Below, piece after piece: positions 1 through 13,810 of a DNA stretch of 64,000 bases (its first letter is position 1; each line of letters begins with the position of its first letter). The stretch covers positions 372,001 to 436,000 of the forward strand of contig VTFK01000207.1 in assembly GCA_009617715.1 (NCBI GenBank), in the 5' to 3' direction. Position numbers and translations under genes: made by a program. Source of the DNA: Plectrocnemia conspersa (lineage: Eukaryota > Arthropoda > Insecta > Trichoptera > Polycentropodidae). The notes under the pieces are model-generated. The model worked only from the letters and a program-made list of their open reading frames with translations. It had not been told where the DNA came from and did not search any database.

Positions 1-1931
1 TAACAAATAAATACCAACTTACTATTTACAATGGATTCGTATAAATAAAATTAAAGTTAGTGTAGCTATGAAAATTTTGTATGGTTCCTTAGACTTAAAA
101 TTAGAGTAATTTCATGGATTGAGATATATAGTCAAAATTTCCATTATTTTGATTAAAAATTAACTTCAACGTTATAGTTTTTAGTGAATATTTTTTAGAT
201 AATTTACGTAGCAAAAAATATTTAATTTTAATATTAATCTACATCCTTCATAATTTATTTATGAAAAAAATATTGTTTCATTTAAAATCCTATCTTTCGT
301 TAAAATTATTGCAAATGTCATTATTTTTTTTAGTATTTAAAAAAATACAGTAAAAATTTATGACTTTGTCGTTATGCTGCCAAATCGGTGCGCCGATAAA
401 ATAGATTGATACAATAACCGTTTAGCGCGACGTGCGGCAATTTCGTACGTTATTACGACTGCCACCCTCGCAAATCAGGGATACGCAACCTTCAACGCGG
501 GGCGTTTCACCTGTGTAAATTAAAAATAAATATAAATACAAAAAATATATTTTAAAAAACCCCTAATCTAAACATGTTTCACAAATCCTAACATATTTAA
601 TTTTATGGCTTAGTGTTCAGTTATAAATATAAATTACTAACTTTAGTGAATTTAATGATCTGTATCTAGGTAATTTCTGCTGTGATACATGTCCCTATAA
701 AAAATAAAATATCGAATTCACTCGCTTCTAGCTCTAACATATATATTATGTAAACTAAAAATACACGATAAATTTTTTAATTTAGCAGTACACTAATACA
801 GGCAAAATAATACAATTATAAAGCATTCTATGTGTCATATAATTTCTGAAATGGTTTTCAAGTTTTTTTTTTTATTATTGTTAAAAAGACCGCTGTAAAA
901 TATTTTCATAGAAAATAAAATCATTGCAAAATGTCTACGCATTCTACTCCTTTTATTCTTTATTGGCTCACCCTGTACGCGCAGTGTATACTTTTGTGGG
1001 TATTTATTATTATGAAAATCTCTCGGGAGAGCTTTTTTATTGGCTTACGACAGATATGGCCGCTTTGCGTGTTTTGCGTGGAATAAATATTTTTCATGTC
1101 ACATTCGGATGCAATATAACAAACACGCCTTAAATATGCTTATTCTACCATAACAGGTCGTTATCTGACGTTTCGTGTCAAAAGCGAACCACCTAAAATG
1201 GGATTAATCGATGTTTGTAACAAAAAAAAAAACCAATGGCGCGTCCAAATTAGAAAAATATAGTCAATATTTGCAATTAATCAATGTTTACGAACAGATT
1301 TTAATAAAACATCTTATAAGTTTTATTAAGAAACAATACAACAAATTTTAAAATTTGTTATTTTTTCTAACGTTGAGTTTAATACATCTGATATCAAATA
1401 ATAGATTTTCAAATATTCGAACAGTTATATTGTGATGGGAACATCGAAATATATAAAGCCGTTCCTGGAAAATGGTTATGTATATAATAGTACACTAGAG
1501 CAAAAGAATTTTATTGTTAAAAATTTCCATCAAAACCGTTTTATATAAGAGAAAGATCAATTTCAGTTGAAGTTTTCATTCCAAATGCCAATATTCGATA
1601 CAAAGTTTGATTATTCTATAAAAAGGACTGTTTTGCAGCATAAAAGTTTTATAATGACGGGTTAACAGGCAGTGACTGACAGTTAGATAATTAAAAATTT
1701 AAGATAATCGATTTCATAGGTTACCATGAGCACAATAAAGAGAAAACACATAATACAAAAAAAGGTATGTACATAGGAGTTTTAGCAAAACAAAATGGCA
1801 TAAGGATTTATATTGTAGCTATAAGTATATCTATGATTATAAATGTGAATTTATTAAAGGAAAAAATGTCACTTTTATATATTATTGAAATATAACATGA
1901 ATAAAATATCAAAAAATATAAATAAACAAAT
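1..1931. other. AT-rich non-coding stretch
   Basis: No credible gene is visible on either strand. The sequence is AT-rich, with one GC-richer patch around 365-515 that contains several CpG-bearing words and no open frame. The short frame at 924-1133 has no recognisable protein features and is treated as chance. Confidence 0.6.
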
Positions 1932-2260
1932 AACGTATCCATGCGGTCTCGACTTGTAACTCAGAGTTCGCGGGTTCGAACCACGGCAGCAGACTTAAAT
2001 TTTGATTAATGAAAATAGGCTATTATTATAAACATGCCACAGGTTCAAAGAAACATTTATTGATTTTTTATTTGAATTGACATACTAATTAAAAAAAATA
2101 AATATATATTTATTTGGTAGTTTTATTATTAACTAATAGGTTTTTATTTTTTGATTGAATTACATAGTTTTACTAGTTCAGATTTACTCCGTTGTAACGC
2201 ATTGGGTTTTTCCCTGTCACGTTACAACGAAAGATTACAAATAAATTTTAGTCATAGATT
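1932..2260 (+). mobile_element. tRNA-derived SINE, copy 1
   Basis: A Pol III B-box-like word (GGTTCGAACC, 1973-1982) sits about 40 bp into a unit starting near GTATCCATGCGGTCTCGAC and is followed by CACGGCAGCAGAC. A similar head (GGGTTCGAGCCACGGCAGCC) occurs at about 28140. Both copies also share a 3' body with CCGTTGTAACGC...AAAGATTA-type sequence (2190-2240 here, 28378-28430 in the other copy). A promoter-bearing head joined to an unrelated body and an AT-rich tail is the layout of tRNA-derived SINEs. The tail here contains a 9-bp perfect inverted repeat (GTTGTAACG / CGTTACAAC). The ends are approximate and no target-site duplication was resolved. Confidence 0.6.
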
Positions 2261-5035
2261 AGAGATTTGCTAACACTTCATCTTTCAAAAGCGACTTGCT
2301 ATGCTTGTCAATGCAATGAATGGCTGTTTGGGATCCTCATACTTTAGAATCTATAATAGTCATATACATATACACTTGCCGGCGAGTCTTAAGGACTAGC
2401 ATAATTGTTTATTGCGTTTTTAACGCGTATATGCAACAAACTTTTGCTCACGATCAATGCGGATATGTTATTGCTTATTAATAAAAATAATACCATATGA
2501 ATTTTAAATATTTTTATTTTTATAGTTTTTTATACAATATATGCAAATATAATTCGTACCATTTATTATATAATTTTTAAAATAATTCCATTACTATATA
2601 TTTTTCTATTAAAATCCGTTAAGGTGACAGTGGATTATTACCAGCCGTTAACTCGTTTATAACTGTGCATAAAACTAATAACACCCCATGCACGTCACTT
2701 AACTCCTAATAAAAGTTCACAGTTGCGGAAATAAAAATGCAACGCGCTGATCATATGAAAAGAGCAAATCGCTGTAGAGCATGCGCAAAAATGTGCAGAT
2801 ATATATACATACATATGTACGTATGCACATAATGCGATTGTCATTGTATGCGTGAGTGTGTATGTAAATCTTTATGCCAGTTTTACACGTGCGATAGTGC
2901 CGCCGCGTGTTTAATTTGAAAACGTAGTGTAGGCACCGCTTTATCGCGGTAATATTTCTTCCCCGGAAACGGTCCACCAAAAATAACACAAAATGGTTAC
3001 TTTAGTTTTTATTATCAAATACCTATTATTTGCGTTGATGTGTTAGGTAATTAAACACAAATTTGCTTGTACTTTAAAAATATTATTAATATTTATACAT
3101 TAAATTAATTCTTTAATTATTATAAGAATTAAACCTTCATATACATATGTCATATATAATCGGTATATATTTTATTGAAGTAAAAAATGTAATACAAGCG
3201 TACAATGAAAAAGTGAAAATGGTCTAAGTGCAAAAATAGCAATTTGTAATTTTTCAGCAAGTATTAAAAATACTTTTGGGTACTGAATTAGAAAAAATCA
3301 TGTATACGGTAGACATGCAACTGAACTAAAACATACTTGTGATTAATGGATTTTACAGTTTTTTTACGAATTTGTGTTACTCAGCAATTGTCTGCTTCAA
3401 ATTTAATAGATCGTGTTTATAAAAATAATTGCATTTTTGCATTTATTGGCGACTAAATATGATTAATGGATGATGATTAATAGTCTTTAAAAAATTGACA
3501 TAAAAATCATTGAGACAAAAGTGACAAGCTCATTTAAGCGCTTTCAAAACCACACCCAACTAAAAAGGTTATATATAGTGCAATATAAAAATATATGTTT
3601 TATGAGCTTTTAAAGCCGAACTGAACCATTAGAAATGAACTTATTCTCTTTAAATTTAGAAGGAATTAAGAAATAATTGAATTGTTTCTTACTACTAATG
3701 ATTTCTCAATTCTGAAGCGGGACAAAAAAAAACAAGTCTTAGTTCCCGGAAATCGACAATATTGTTTGCTTATTGGTAAAATCCTAACGAGAAAATATTT
3801 AAAAATATTATACATAATTATTTATGAAAAAATTAAAAGTGATATTTTTTGGTTACATTTATTACAATTTCAATCAAATACATTGAACGTAAATTATAAA
3901 ATTAACATATACAATATTATTGACTGGGTACAAATTGCATATGAATCTTGGTGTTTTTAAATTTCATTTTGTGTCTGATAGATCAGAATTATTGATTTTT
4001 TTTTACCTTTATTTTTCTAATTTACGAATGAATATCGTGATGATTTATTGAAATAGAGCTAGGTCATACATATGGAGTATTAAAAATGATCTAACGATGA
4101 GCTCTTATAGCTTATAGAGAATATCTTACGTAGGGTCCATTAAATTCGTCACCCGCAAATCACAGCCAGCATTTTACCACCAGCAATTAATCGCTAGCAA
4201 ATTACCGCTGCGTCAGTTGAATATACTAATAATATATAAACCAAAAATGATCACAAGCAAATATTTCTGACGGCGATAAATGATCTTACTCATTTTATAT
4301 GTATTAAAAACGAAAATATATTTTATTTCTATTGGTCGAAATAGTAAAAATTCCTGTTAAAAATACTTGCTCGCCTTCCATTGATGTTGGATTAATTGTA
4401 AACTAATTTTTTGTTCATGACAATAACAATGACTTTTTTCATGGTTGATGTCATGAACAAAAAAATACATATATTTTTTACAGCAGTATCAATAGCCATG
4501 TCAATCAAACTGTAAGCGCAATATTTCTGCTAATACAGTATTATTAACTAATAGCAGTGTTGCTAACAAATTTTCTTTTCGAATCTTTTACATAATTTGC
4601 GCTTTCAATATTTTAAAATCATAAATGTATGCTTTTATTTGTATATTGATTTATTATTTAATTATGACGCTAGTAAGTTTTACCTGAAAATCTACAAAGA
4701 AACTGCACGGCAAACATTTAATTACAGTCTCTATTATTATTTCTCTGTAGCGTAACACCCTCATACCACGTGCCCTAAATACCCCGGGTTTAACACGTCT
4801 TTGCATGTAGGAGCTTTCCGCAGACGACGGTGTATTAAGTTATATATAATATATATATATATTGTTTTGCATGAGTGACTAGATTAAATGTCGCTTTAAC
4901 TAACAACATCTACTTAAGGGATGAGCAGCATTCCAAGAATGCTGCGGCAATCGATCCTCTTATAACACAACACAACATGACCAGACAATACTCGGCCGAA
5001 ACCGAATAACACGTATCAACATACTAAAATAGCTT
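2261..5035. other. AT-rich non-coding stretch
   Basis: No supported genes. It contains a short inverted repeat at 4407-4464 (listed separately), a run of AGCAA-containing words at 4160-4215 and a TA dinucleotide tract at about 4838-4862. Short frames at 2717-2989 and 3682-3960 are lysine/isoleucine/tyrosine-rich or composition-driven and show no domain. Confidence 0.55.
4407..4464. repeat. 16-bp perfect inverted repeat
   Basis: The arm TTTTTTGTTCATGACA (4407-4422) is the exact reverse complement of 4449-4464, with a 26-bp spacer. It could be the terminus of a small fold-back element or a cruciform-forming site. No larger element could be delimited. Confidence 0.6.
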
Positions 5036-5415
5036 TTACTACGAGTTTTAGGTGGCAAGATCGATCCGGCGACCTCCTCGCCTCGCCTTATCTCGGATCT
5101 CTAATTTTCTTATGTAAAACATCCATCATGGGTGTGCGAGCCGAGCACGTGAAAGCCTCATTTGGACCCCGCGAATCAAAAACAATAGTCATAAAAAAAA
5201 TCATCAATCACGCGATTTTCGGAAAATAATTTCGCGCCGGCCAAGAGGAGCATATAGTGGGTCCGAGTTGGAAAAAGTGATCGTTACCGGCCCCAGGTAG
5301 GGTTTATTTTTTACATTCAGAACCCGCGGGGAAAAGCAAGCTTAATTACGTGGGCCGATAGGAAAATTAGACCCTCGTTTGCAACGAACGACCCTACTGT
5401 GTGTATGTGTGGGTA
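5036..5415. other. GC-richer island, candidate regulatory element
   Basis: This stretch is clearly richer in G+C and CpG than its AT-rich flanks and has no credible open frame. It contains words such as GGCGACCTCCTCGCC and CCGGCCCCAGGTAGGG. Such islands recur through the window and may be conserved non-coding elements; that reading is inference without alignment. Confidence 0.35.
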
Positions 5416-6539
5416 GAAAGATTTTATCATTTAGTTAAGTGACCAATCATACCTGTTCATGATTAAGTCGTAACTTTGTTAAAATTATCAATGCTTTTAT
5501 ACATATAATAAATATATGTGTATATAAAAAAAAATTACTCGTAAAAAAATCTTGACATAAGTAAATAGAATTTTAATTTCATATATTAACTAAACTAGCA
5601 TTATAATAAATAATTTATTATAAAGTTTAAATTAACTTTATTAAAAACAAAAAGCACTAGAGTCTATATGAAATTTTAACCCAGGTTATTTAGATATTAG
5701 GTATAGTCACAGATTTATACCATTGTCTTTCGTATATAATATGGGTGGCAACACATGTTATTGTGTAAAAAAGAACCGGTTGATTAAGTATAATTCGTTT
5801 TAATTAGTTATCTAAACATTTTATCGATTTTTTGCATAAAATGGCAATAAATTTCCTAACTGTTCTACTCCCTATATACAACTTTGTGCGATTTCTGGTA
5901 ATTTATTAGACTCAACAGCGTTTCTATAAAATAGAAAAATCAGTGTAAGAATAAATAAATAATTTTGCGATTAAGAATATGATGGTTAAAGTTAAAACTC
6001 AGAAAAGATGTCTATGTTTTACCTACTTGTTAAGCAAATTAACTCATAATATTAATATTTTGCAAACATTTTCTATATTTTTCAACATATTCATTACGGA
6101 CCCATTTTTTAGATCTAATGCACCTAAGCTTTTTATAATTGTTTACCAATGAATAGATAAAACACATTACTCATCTAATTCAGCGTTTGTTTACGATCTC
6201 CTAAAATTTATTATAGCCAACATTTGACCCTCTAATGCCTAATATTTCCAATACCATTTTGCGATATTTTGAAAAAGGTATGCAACATTTTTTTCACTAA
6301 ATAAATCTCGCATTCGATATAATTAAAAATTTACATTTGAAGTATAATTTGAACACCTACTGAAGTATAATGTTATTGCGACTAGTTTAATAATCGCATT
6401 GAAAATAGTGCTGCCAATCGAGTATTAATAATGCTACTAATATAACTTTATTTTCTGAATATCTCCCGTATATTATTATTAAACTAAAAAATCTTACATA
6501 TTGTCAAAGATTAAATGTCATTTTTCATAATAAACGACT
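5416..6539. other. AT-rich non-coding stretch
   Basis: Only AT-rich sequence is visible, with no frame, repeat or RNA gene that can be supported. Confidence 0.55.
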
Positions 6540-7350
6540 TTTACGATCGTGCACGCATAAGGGGAGGTTTCTCGTTATTTTTGATTTTTCTGAAGCTGTA
6601 AAAAAGTAACCGACTCGATTTGAAATTGACACAAAAGGCTAACAAGCGCGCCACATTTCGAGCTTTCCTCGGAGCTTTTATCAATTTTTCATTCACGTGC
6701 GAGCGCAAAGATCGCGACGTGCGTACGTACGTATGTATGTAAAACCTTCTCCTTTTTTCTTTCATACAACATAAAAAAAAAAAAGCAAACAACGCACAAA
6801 GGCTCCCGCATTTTTGGGTCACCCGTGTCAACCTTTCAAACAAATGAATTGACGTCACTTGAGAGACGGCGAAAAAAGGGCCGAAAAATATATTAAAAAA
6901 AATATTCCCGCGAGTAACAAGACAAAGAGGTGGTACCTGTTGTACTAGTATAGTGCGAACTTGTATAAATCATGCGTGCGATGATTTTCCTCTTTTGCTT
7001 TCCGGTCACAATAAATACGGCATAATAGACTTGTCAAAGCACTCAATAAAGCTCGAAGGGAGCGTTACAAATGATTTCCCGGGTCCGGTGCGGCCTTGGG
7101 CCCTCAGACTGTAGGGCCCCGGGCGCGCGCGGGGGCCCTGTGATTTATTTACACGGCGCCCTTTTCTTCCGCCGATACATTATTCATTTTCAAATGGCCG
7201 ACCGAATAGTTTCGCACCTGAAAGCTTCCGACCGTTCCACTCCGCGCGGAACCAGGGGTCCGGAAGTTACGGTAGACGAGCGGAAAATTCTCAGAGATCG
7301 ATTGTCAAGTTTTATACTACGTGTTATATACATTCATAAAAAAGGACGAT
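6540..7350. other. GC-richer island, candidate regulatory element
   Basis: The GC peak at 7068-7145 includes CCCGGGTCC, GGGCCCTCAG and GGGCCCCGGGCGCGCGCGGGGGCCC, palindrome-rich and unlike the surrounding DNA. Frames cross it on both strands (6541-6858 minus, 7071-7352 plus), but neither shows a domain or splice boundaries, so it is read as non-coding. A lineage-specific exon cannot be excluded. Confidence 0.35.
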
Positions 7351-9420
7351 AATAATCTGTGTGTGTAAATATCAAGACCCTAAGGAAAGAAGATCACGCT
7401 TACTGATTTTTTTCAAAAAAAATAAGTTTTAATATCCACTAGACTGAGTTTGTTTGCTCATTTATCATTTGACATTTTCAGAAAGTAGATATAAAACCAA
7501 AATGTAAAACACATATTAACCGCACTTTAATTTGGAAACCAAAAATTATTTTTTATATAAAAAAATGTTTTTGCACTAATTTATTGTAAATATTTTTTTC
7601 GATAATATAATATAAGAGATCTTTTAAGTATGCTTAACATGTAAGTAATTTTTTTTTAAATAATTTGGGTTAATAAATATGCAAAAAAAAATGTAAAGTG
7701 TACGGTAGATATGTAAGTAAATTTAGACAGACCTAATATTGTGCTTTACAATTAGGATTAATCGTCTTGCCTATAGACTCAGGACTATGCGGTTATTAAA
7801 AGCCAATGATGCTAAGTTTCATATGAAAATCGATGGTAATCCACATAAAAACACCATTAAGATAAATTTAACGATAGTCAACCAATTTGATGCGAGGCTT
7901 CTGATTTACATTAGGTTTAAGGTATGATGTTTAGATTTCTTATCAATCTGCTACAAATTTGATAAATCGTGTTTTAACGTATGTGTATTTTAACGAAAGT
8001 TAAAAATACGAGCACTTCTTCATTGATCCTTATAAAGATAGAACATTTGACCAATTAACCGTATCCTATATTTCGTGTCAGGGCTGTATATTTTTAGTTG
8101 TTTTTTAAGACATGTTATGGTCTGTTATTATTAAATTTATGTGCATTAATTGAGATCGTTGAGTACAGTTTATAAATATTATTTATACGTGAAGTTTTCG
8201 TAGGATCCGACTTTAAATTCTGGACGTCCAATTGCATCAGGGCAGGCGAAGAGAGAAGCAGTTGCTTCTATGATCTTAAATAGTCTAAAGTTGACTCATG
8301 CTCTTCTTGGTTGAAGTTTATACAAACTTAGTGGATCAGAGTTCAAAATTCTCTTGACGTTCTGATTCCTTCAACTCTAAAGTACGTAGATATTCAAGTG
8401 TGAATGTCAGTAAAAGCGTATGAGAAAGTCTGATGAAGCAATTGTAGTTTGCTTGCGCTCCCGTATTTATACCTACGAGATTTTATTTTCCGCCCTTTTC
8501 AGTGGGATGGCCCATTATAAAAGGTTAGTCGTTGGGTAGTTTTCTTAAACAAATTGCTGTTGGCTGCTAGAATGCACGTGTTATAATTTATTACATGACG
8601 GGTACAAAATGTTTTCTCATCGTACAGTCCCATTCAATTAAATGAGCCCCAATTTTTATCATAGACGTCTTTGTACAACACTTGTCGACTATTTGTATTA
8701 CATGTTGATTGGATTTAAAACCGAAGTTTATGATTTAAAAGCATATTACTTGGACTTTTTTTTAAAACATCTCTATCGTTTTTAAGACTTCTGATATAAT
8801 CCCTCCACTGGGTGTTTCAATTATTAAATTGAAGGATGGTTTAAAGGATGAGCCCGGCAAGCGTATTCAAAGCCGAAACTCATCGTGTTTTAGAATCTTT
8901 TTGAATCTTACTAAAATACGCTTGCTGTAATATTTAACACTGCTCCTCTAAAAGACAGACCTGAATTATTACGTAAAAAATAAGATGTCTCCTACTACAA
9001 CAATGCAGTGATGGTATAATAAACATTCTAAAATCATATTATGAAAAATCAAAACAATACTTGATAAATTTTTTTACATCAAAAAATTGTACTTTATTTT
9101 TTGTATGAATTGAAATACATTTAACGATGATACAGTTTTTATTTTGAGTTACTGGCAAATGTCTCATATAGTATAATCATTTAAGTTTTGTTATTTTCTT
9201 GAACAAAACATGGGCATTAATTACACACATAAGTACGAAACTAAACTCCTTGTTTCATGCCATAAAACTACGATAAATTTAAAAACTTCAAAAATACATG
9301 TATTAAAAAAAATTTAAATTAAATTTAAATTAAATTAAAAAACTTTATTAAGTCATATTTCACAACAATTACAACAGTCGAGTTTTAATTGCAAAGCACG
9401 TGACAAGCACAACAGTCATA
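7351..9420. other. Mostly AT-rich non-coding stretch
   Basis: No supported genes. The part at 8200-8560 is more balanced in composition but has no long frame. A small hairpin-forming word pair (CAAGCGTATT / AATACGCTTG) lies at about 8859-8925. Confidence 0.5.
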
Positions 9421-9835
9421 AACTTAGCCATAATTTAGTTCCAAAGTATACCTTCTAGGTTTCGACTTATTCGCATTGGTTAGCACTAATCGGCAATTTG
9501 ATAAACTCCAGAAATAGGCAATAAATAATTCAGTCAATATCGTTTTCGCGTTGCCGCATATACAATTCGATATACATATATTTATCACACACAGGGTGGC
9601 ACGAAAGTCGATGTATGCAAATTGACTGTGGCGAAGGCCCTTAATGGCACGGATGCCGTGTCTGGCCCCCGGAAACGCGTGTCCTTTTGTTTTAAGTGCG
9701 AAATCTATTGACCGGAAAATATGACAGGGTGGCTGGCATGTAACGAAATTCGAGCAGGGCCGCAATAAGCCTAAAAGCCGGCTGGGGCGACAAAATTCGG
9801 ATGGGGCCATAAAAAGAGCGGTTAAAATTTCTCAA
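9421..9835. other. GC-richer island, candidate regulatory element
   Basis: A patch at about 9590-9810 has many CpGs and balanced composition. A 128-residue frame runs through on the minus strand (9424-9810) but shows no recognised domain, transmembrane pattern or flanking splice sites that fit. It is best treated as a candidate conserved non-coding block. Confidence 0.3.
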
Positions 9836-11565
9836 CCGTTACAAGTGCCAAATTAGGTGATGTATTTAACGTTTTTTCGGTTTCGAGTTTTTTGACTTTA
9901 GGACCTTGACGCAATAGTAATGATAAGTATATAGGTGAGAAGATAAATAATATATCATATAACATACATTGTTAAAGAGTCATCTGAAGCTCATCACTTT
10001 TGATTTAAATAGCGATATAAAAATATTTCATTACTGTGTTTTTAAATGTATTTTTATATAATATATTTTTAATTAAATTAATATACTTTTTATGTTTATT
10101 TAAACCAATGACATATAAATTATCTATATTAAGTTCCATGTACAAGTATTAGTATCTGTAGATTACATTTATGTAAAATAAAGTTATTTAAATAATAAAG
10201 CAAAAAATAAATACAAAGATATTTCTTTCTTAAAATATATTTCTTAAACAATCTTTATGACATTTTTTTTACTGAATTGTAAACGCTTCGTATTGACACG
10301 CGCTATTCCTAAAAGTAAATAATATGCGACGTATTTTGCTCGGTCCGTTTGTTTGTGTATTCTTCTATAAAAAATGGCATTATGCGTATTTTTTATTCCG
10401 TATAATAATAGAAATCGAAAGAAGGAATTTTACGGTCTGAACCGAGCAAACGGATCCAATCGAGATAGTGTCGACTCCCAAAGGAAAATGCAAATTTTCC
10501 AACTACTACTGCAGCGGAAAATGAATGCGAGACCTGACCTTTATATAGTTTAGACCATTTTACGGTAGACATTTAAATCTACAAGCATTTTATTGTTTAC
10601 GGGTATTTGTATAAATTTATTTGCAAATTATAGCATATTATGTAGCGGATGTAGTTTATCGAGTATAAAAAAAATCGCAATCTATCTCTGCCCCATCGAG
10701 TCTTCGGAAAAACCCCTACAGTTGAAGATCCATTAAAACAAGTGTCTTTTCATCGAGGTTCGGCACAATCTAATGGGATTTCAAGAGTTTCTTTTGAACG
10801 AGTTGAACTTTGTTATTGAGTGTTGAGAAAAGAAAACATTTTCAAACGCCTTAATGTTTAAGAAAATATTGTGTTTATATTGTAAAATAGCGTGAATATA
10901 AATCAAACACTATCTTCTGAATTTTAATAGCCTTTTATATTTTACAAGCTCTTGCACCTGACTTTGTTTGCGTTATGTCTCTAGTTAAATTGTACTATTC
11001 AATGTTTATATCTAGTTTATTAGTTTTGAAGCACCGTTTGTGATATTAAAAAGTAAAATAACTATACTTTATATAAAAGATTGAGCCATTACAAAATATT
11101 ACATCAATCATATTTGACTTAGATGCATTTACAATCAATGCACATGTTTAAAGAGTCACAATTTCTTAGCAGAATATTAGTGCTATCAATTTTGCAAATA
11201 AGTAGATTTGTGCAGTACAATTGTTCAGTGCGTTATACTATTTGGCAAATTTTTGTCTATCCCTGTTTTAAGGTTACGTCTATTATATTATTAAATTGTT
11301 GTTATTCATATTGAAAAATAAATAATAAAAAAAAGTTTTTTAGCGTGTTGACTAAATTGATACCGATACAAATACAATTTTTTAGCGAGCTAACTTTAAT
11401 CTCATTTAGAGTATATTATTTATTAAAAAAAAAATAGTGGTTTTAAAACTTTTTAAAAATAATTCTTAATAATTTAATAGTATGGACTATATGAAATTAG
11501 TCCCGTTTTCTGTATATTCGAAATTAAACCTTAGCACGTATCGCCACAAACGTATTCAAAGAGAT
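9836..11565. other. AT-rich stretch with a small mixed island
   Basis: It is mainly AT-rich. A more balanced segment spans about 10300-10560 and another about 10680-10820. No gene is supported; the 63-residue frame at 11123-11314 has no visible features. Confidence 0.5.
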
Positions 11566-12065
11566 TTATCTTAGTTATGCTTTCGCCTCTGTTCCGAAAT
11601 AATAAAAGAGTGAAAAGGAGAGGAAAGAATAAAAACAAATTTAGCGGTATATCAAAATAGATTACGTCATTAGTTAAGCCGATACTTTATCTTCCCCGGG
11701 AACAAATATTCGCCGAAAATTTGTCGTTTATTCGAAGGGAGGAGCGCACGCAGAGACCTCTTAAAACCCTTAGTCTATAAATAACGAAAGAGTCAACGTA
11801 AGAATGTTAAAAAAAACTTAATTTATTACAACTTTTTATTAATACGACCGGCCCCGGTCCCTCTTTTGCTTGCTTTTTTCTCCGAAAAAAATGGGGACTT
11901 TTATATGCGACATTTTGACTCGCCACACCCCGTCGGCCCTTTGGAAAAGTTTCCCCCGAAAAATATCACCTTACGCAGCCGGGGCGAAGGCCTGAAAATC
12001 ACGTAAGGAGTTTTTATCAAGACAAAGTGGTCTGTAATCGGAAGTTAAGAGAAATTTCTGGGTTG
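11566..12065. other. GC-richer island, candidate regulatory element
   Basis: It contains CGACCGGCCCCGGTCCC, CCCCGTCGGCCC and GCAGCCGGGGCGAAGGCC in an AT-rich setting, with no long frame. It fits the recurring island pattern of the window. Confidence 0.35.
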
Positions 12066-12233
12066 ATAGTGCAATCGGTCAATGATGCCATATAATATGT
12101 CGCACCAGAGGCAAAGGTTAGCTTATAAATTATTTACTTTCAATTGATATTTTCGTCTCACTAAATAATATATATAATATAAACTTATTTCTTCAATTTA
12201 TAAATAATTGTCTAAACAGATCTTATAAAAATG

Positions 12234-12277
12234 CACTTATTTTATATTGCACACCAATGTGCTGTATAAAATAAGTG
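12234..12277. repeat. Compact 44-nt hairpin
   Basis: The arms at 12234-12253 and 12258-12277 pair at 18 of 20 positions around a 4-nt loop (CCAA). This could be a transcribed hairpin, a transcription-stop-like structure or a palindromic relic. A 4-nt loop and 20-bp stem are shorter than a typical animal pre-miRNA. Confidence 0.55.
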
Positions 12278-13634
12278 ACAATTAAAAACTTGCTGCTTTA
12301 TTATAATTATTTACTATGTTAAAGTTAATATTTAATTGTTCAATAAGCATGCGACTACAAATAAAATGCTACACGTTTTATGTTGAGTACAAAAGCTTAC
12401 TAAATATTGCTCTGGCACTAAATAAATTATATATACACAATACAAATAAAACACTTATTTTATTTTAAAAATATTCCTTCATACATATTTTAATTCTTGT
12501 TCCCAATTTACTTCTACTGATATTTAAACCCTTTATTTTAATTTCATAATTATAAAATTATAAAATTGTGTAAGTGCTAAATAGTTAAACATTTTGTATA
12601 TAAATATAATGCATGTACAAAAAATCATGGTATTTAATTTATTAGCTTAATGTGACTTTTAATACTCACACAGCATGTACTGTTAAAGTTTTGGCTGTAA
12701 CACTAGCTGAATACTAATGAAATCATTCCGGCAATAAATTTCTTAGGTTTTTGCGTCGAAAAACAAAAATGTTACTTTTGCAGAAAGCGTCGATGTAAAT
12801 CACGACGAATTCTTAATCATGTTTCGATCGTGTTCGAACTTTCAGAAAGTTTCAAAAGGCAAAGTTATAAAACAGACTATATAAATAGTTGATAAGTAAA
12901 TCACACAAGTGAATGCATGTACATGGGAAGTCATATTTTGTTATACTTAAATCTAAAATTGTAATTTTGCACATAACTTAATTACAAAATAATTATTTTT
13001 GATTTTTTTATTTTAATTAAAAAAATACTTTTAATAAATAAAATCTTCCTAAAATCGTTTTAATTTAGACCTGAAATCACTGTACTTATAAATTTAAGTA
13101 ATGGACTCATGTGCTTTATACTAAATATGATTCATAATCGATTGCAAATCATAATTATGTATAGTAGAGCATATTTATTTTATAAATATGTTCTATCGGT
13201 AAAAATTATTACTTAAAAAAATATTACTCCCCTAAGATTTATTTGCCTATGATTCATAGGTAGGTATATAAAAAACTATGTTTGTTTATCCTCACAAGTT
13301 TTTTTCATTGATTTAATCGACTTGAGAAAAATGTAGTTAAAAAAAACTCTATTTGGAATACTTAAACTAGTTTTAAATTCCCTATTTTTAGATTGGCAAC
13401 CGAGATAATTTTTGCTGTGTTATTTTAATAATTTTGACCTGTTATATTTATTTTGTCTATTGTACCTCAAGTATTTATTTTATTTTTCTTTAAGTCTATA
13501 ATTATGGATCGCTGGTAAAAACAAATGTATTTTTTGTACTTCAACTTCATTGCATAAGATTAAAATGATATTACCTGATATAAACAGATTTTATTTTATT
13601 TTTATTGCTATGTTATTTATTTTTATTTTTACAG
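12278..13634. other. AT-rich non-coding stretch
   Basis: Nothing beyond AT-rich sequence is visible. Composition becomes more balanced only at about 12740-12850, where there is no open frame. Confidence 0.5.
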
Positions 13635-13810
13635 CTGAAAAAATAAATAAATACGAAGAAGCATCGCGAGAACACATCACAAGTCCCAGTTGCTTCATCG
13701 ACATCATAGCCAACAATAATACAATTTGCCATTCCAGTGAAGACGTTCCGACTTCCTATTTGATTGCAGAGCCACTACCCTTTGACTTTACTATCCAATC
13801 ACACAAATAA
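13635..13810 (+). CDS. Possible terminal exon of an unidentified gene
   Basis: A pyrimidine-rich run ending in TTTTTACAG (to 13634) could be a splice acceptor. It is followed by 58 codons of balanced composition ending at TAA (13808-13810), with an AATAAA word overlapping the stop. The peptide includes the stretches ASREHITSPSCFIDII and EDVPTSYLIAEPLPFDF, which are less AT-driven than random frames here. No domain is recognised. The acceptor phase is unknown and no partner exon is seen upstream. It may equally be a chance frame in a slightly GC-richer patch. Confidence 0.22.

Noticed and set aside
1960..1990. Possible tRNA gene from the GGTTCGAACC word
   Set aside because: No acceptor stem, anticodon arm or A box that folds into a tRNA was found; the same head recurs at 28.1 kb, so a SINE explains it better.
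6541..6858. 105-residue minus-strand frame
   Set aside because: Arginine, phenylalanine and lysine runs reflect composition; no domain, and a competing island explanation fits.
9424..9810. 128-residue minus-strand frame
   Set aside because: Long for this AT-rich region but domain-free and confined to a GC-richer island; chance frames are expected there.
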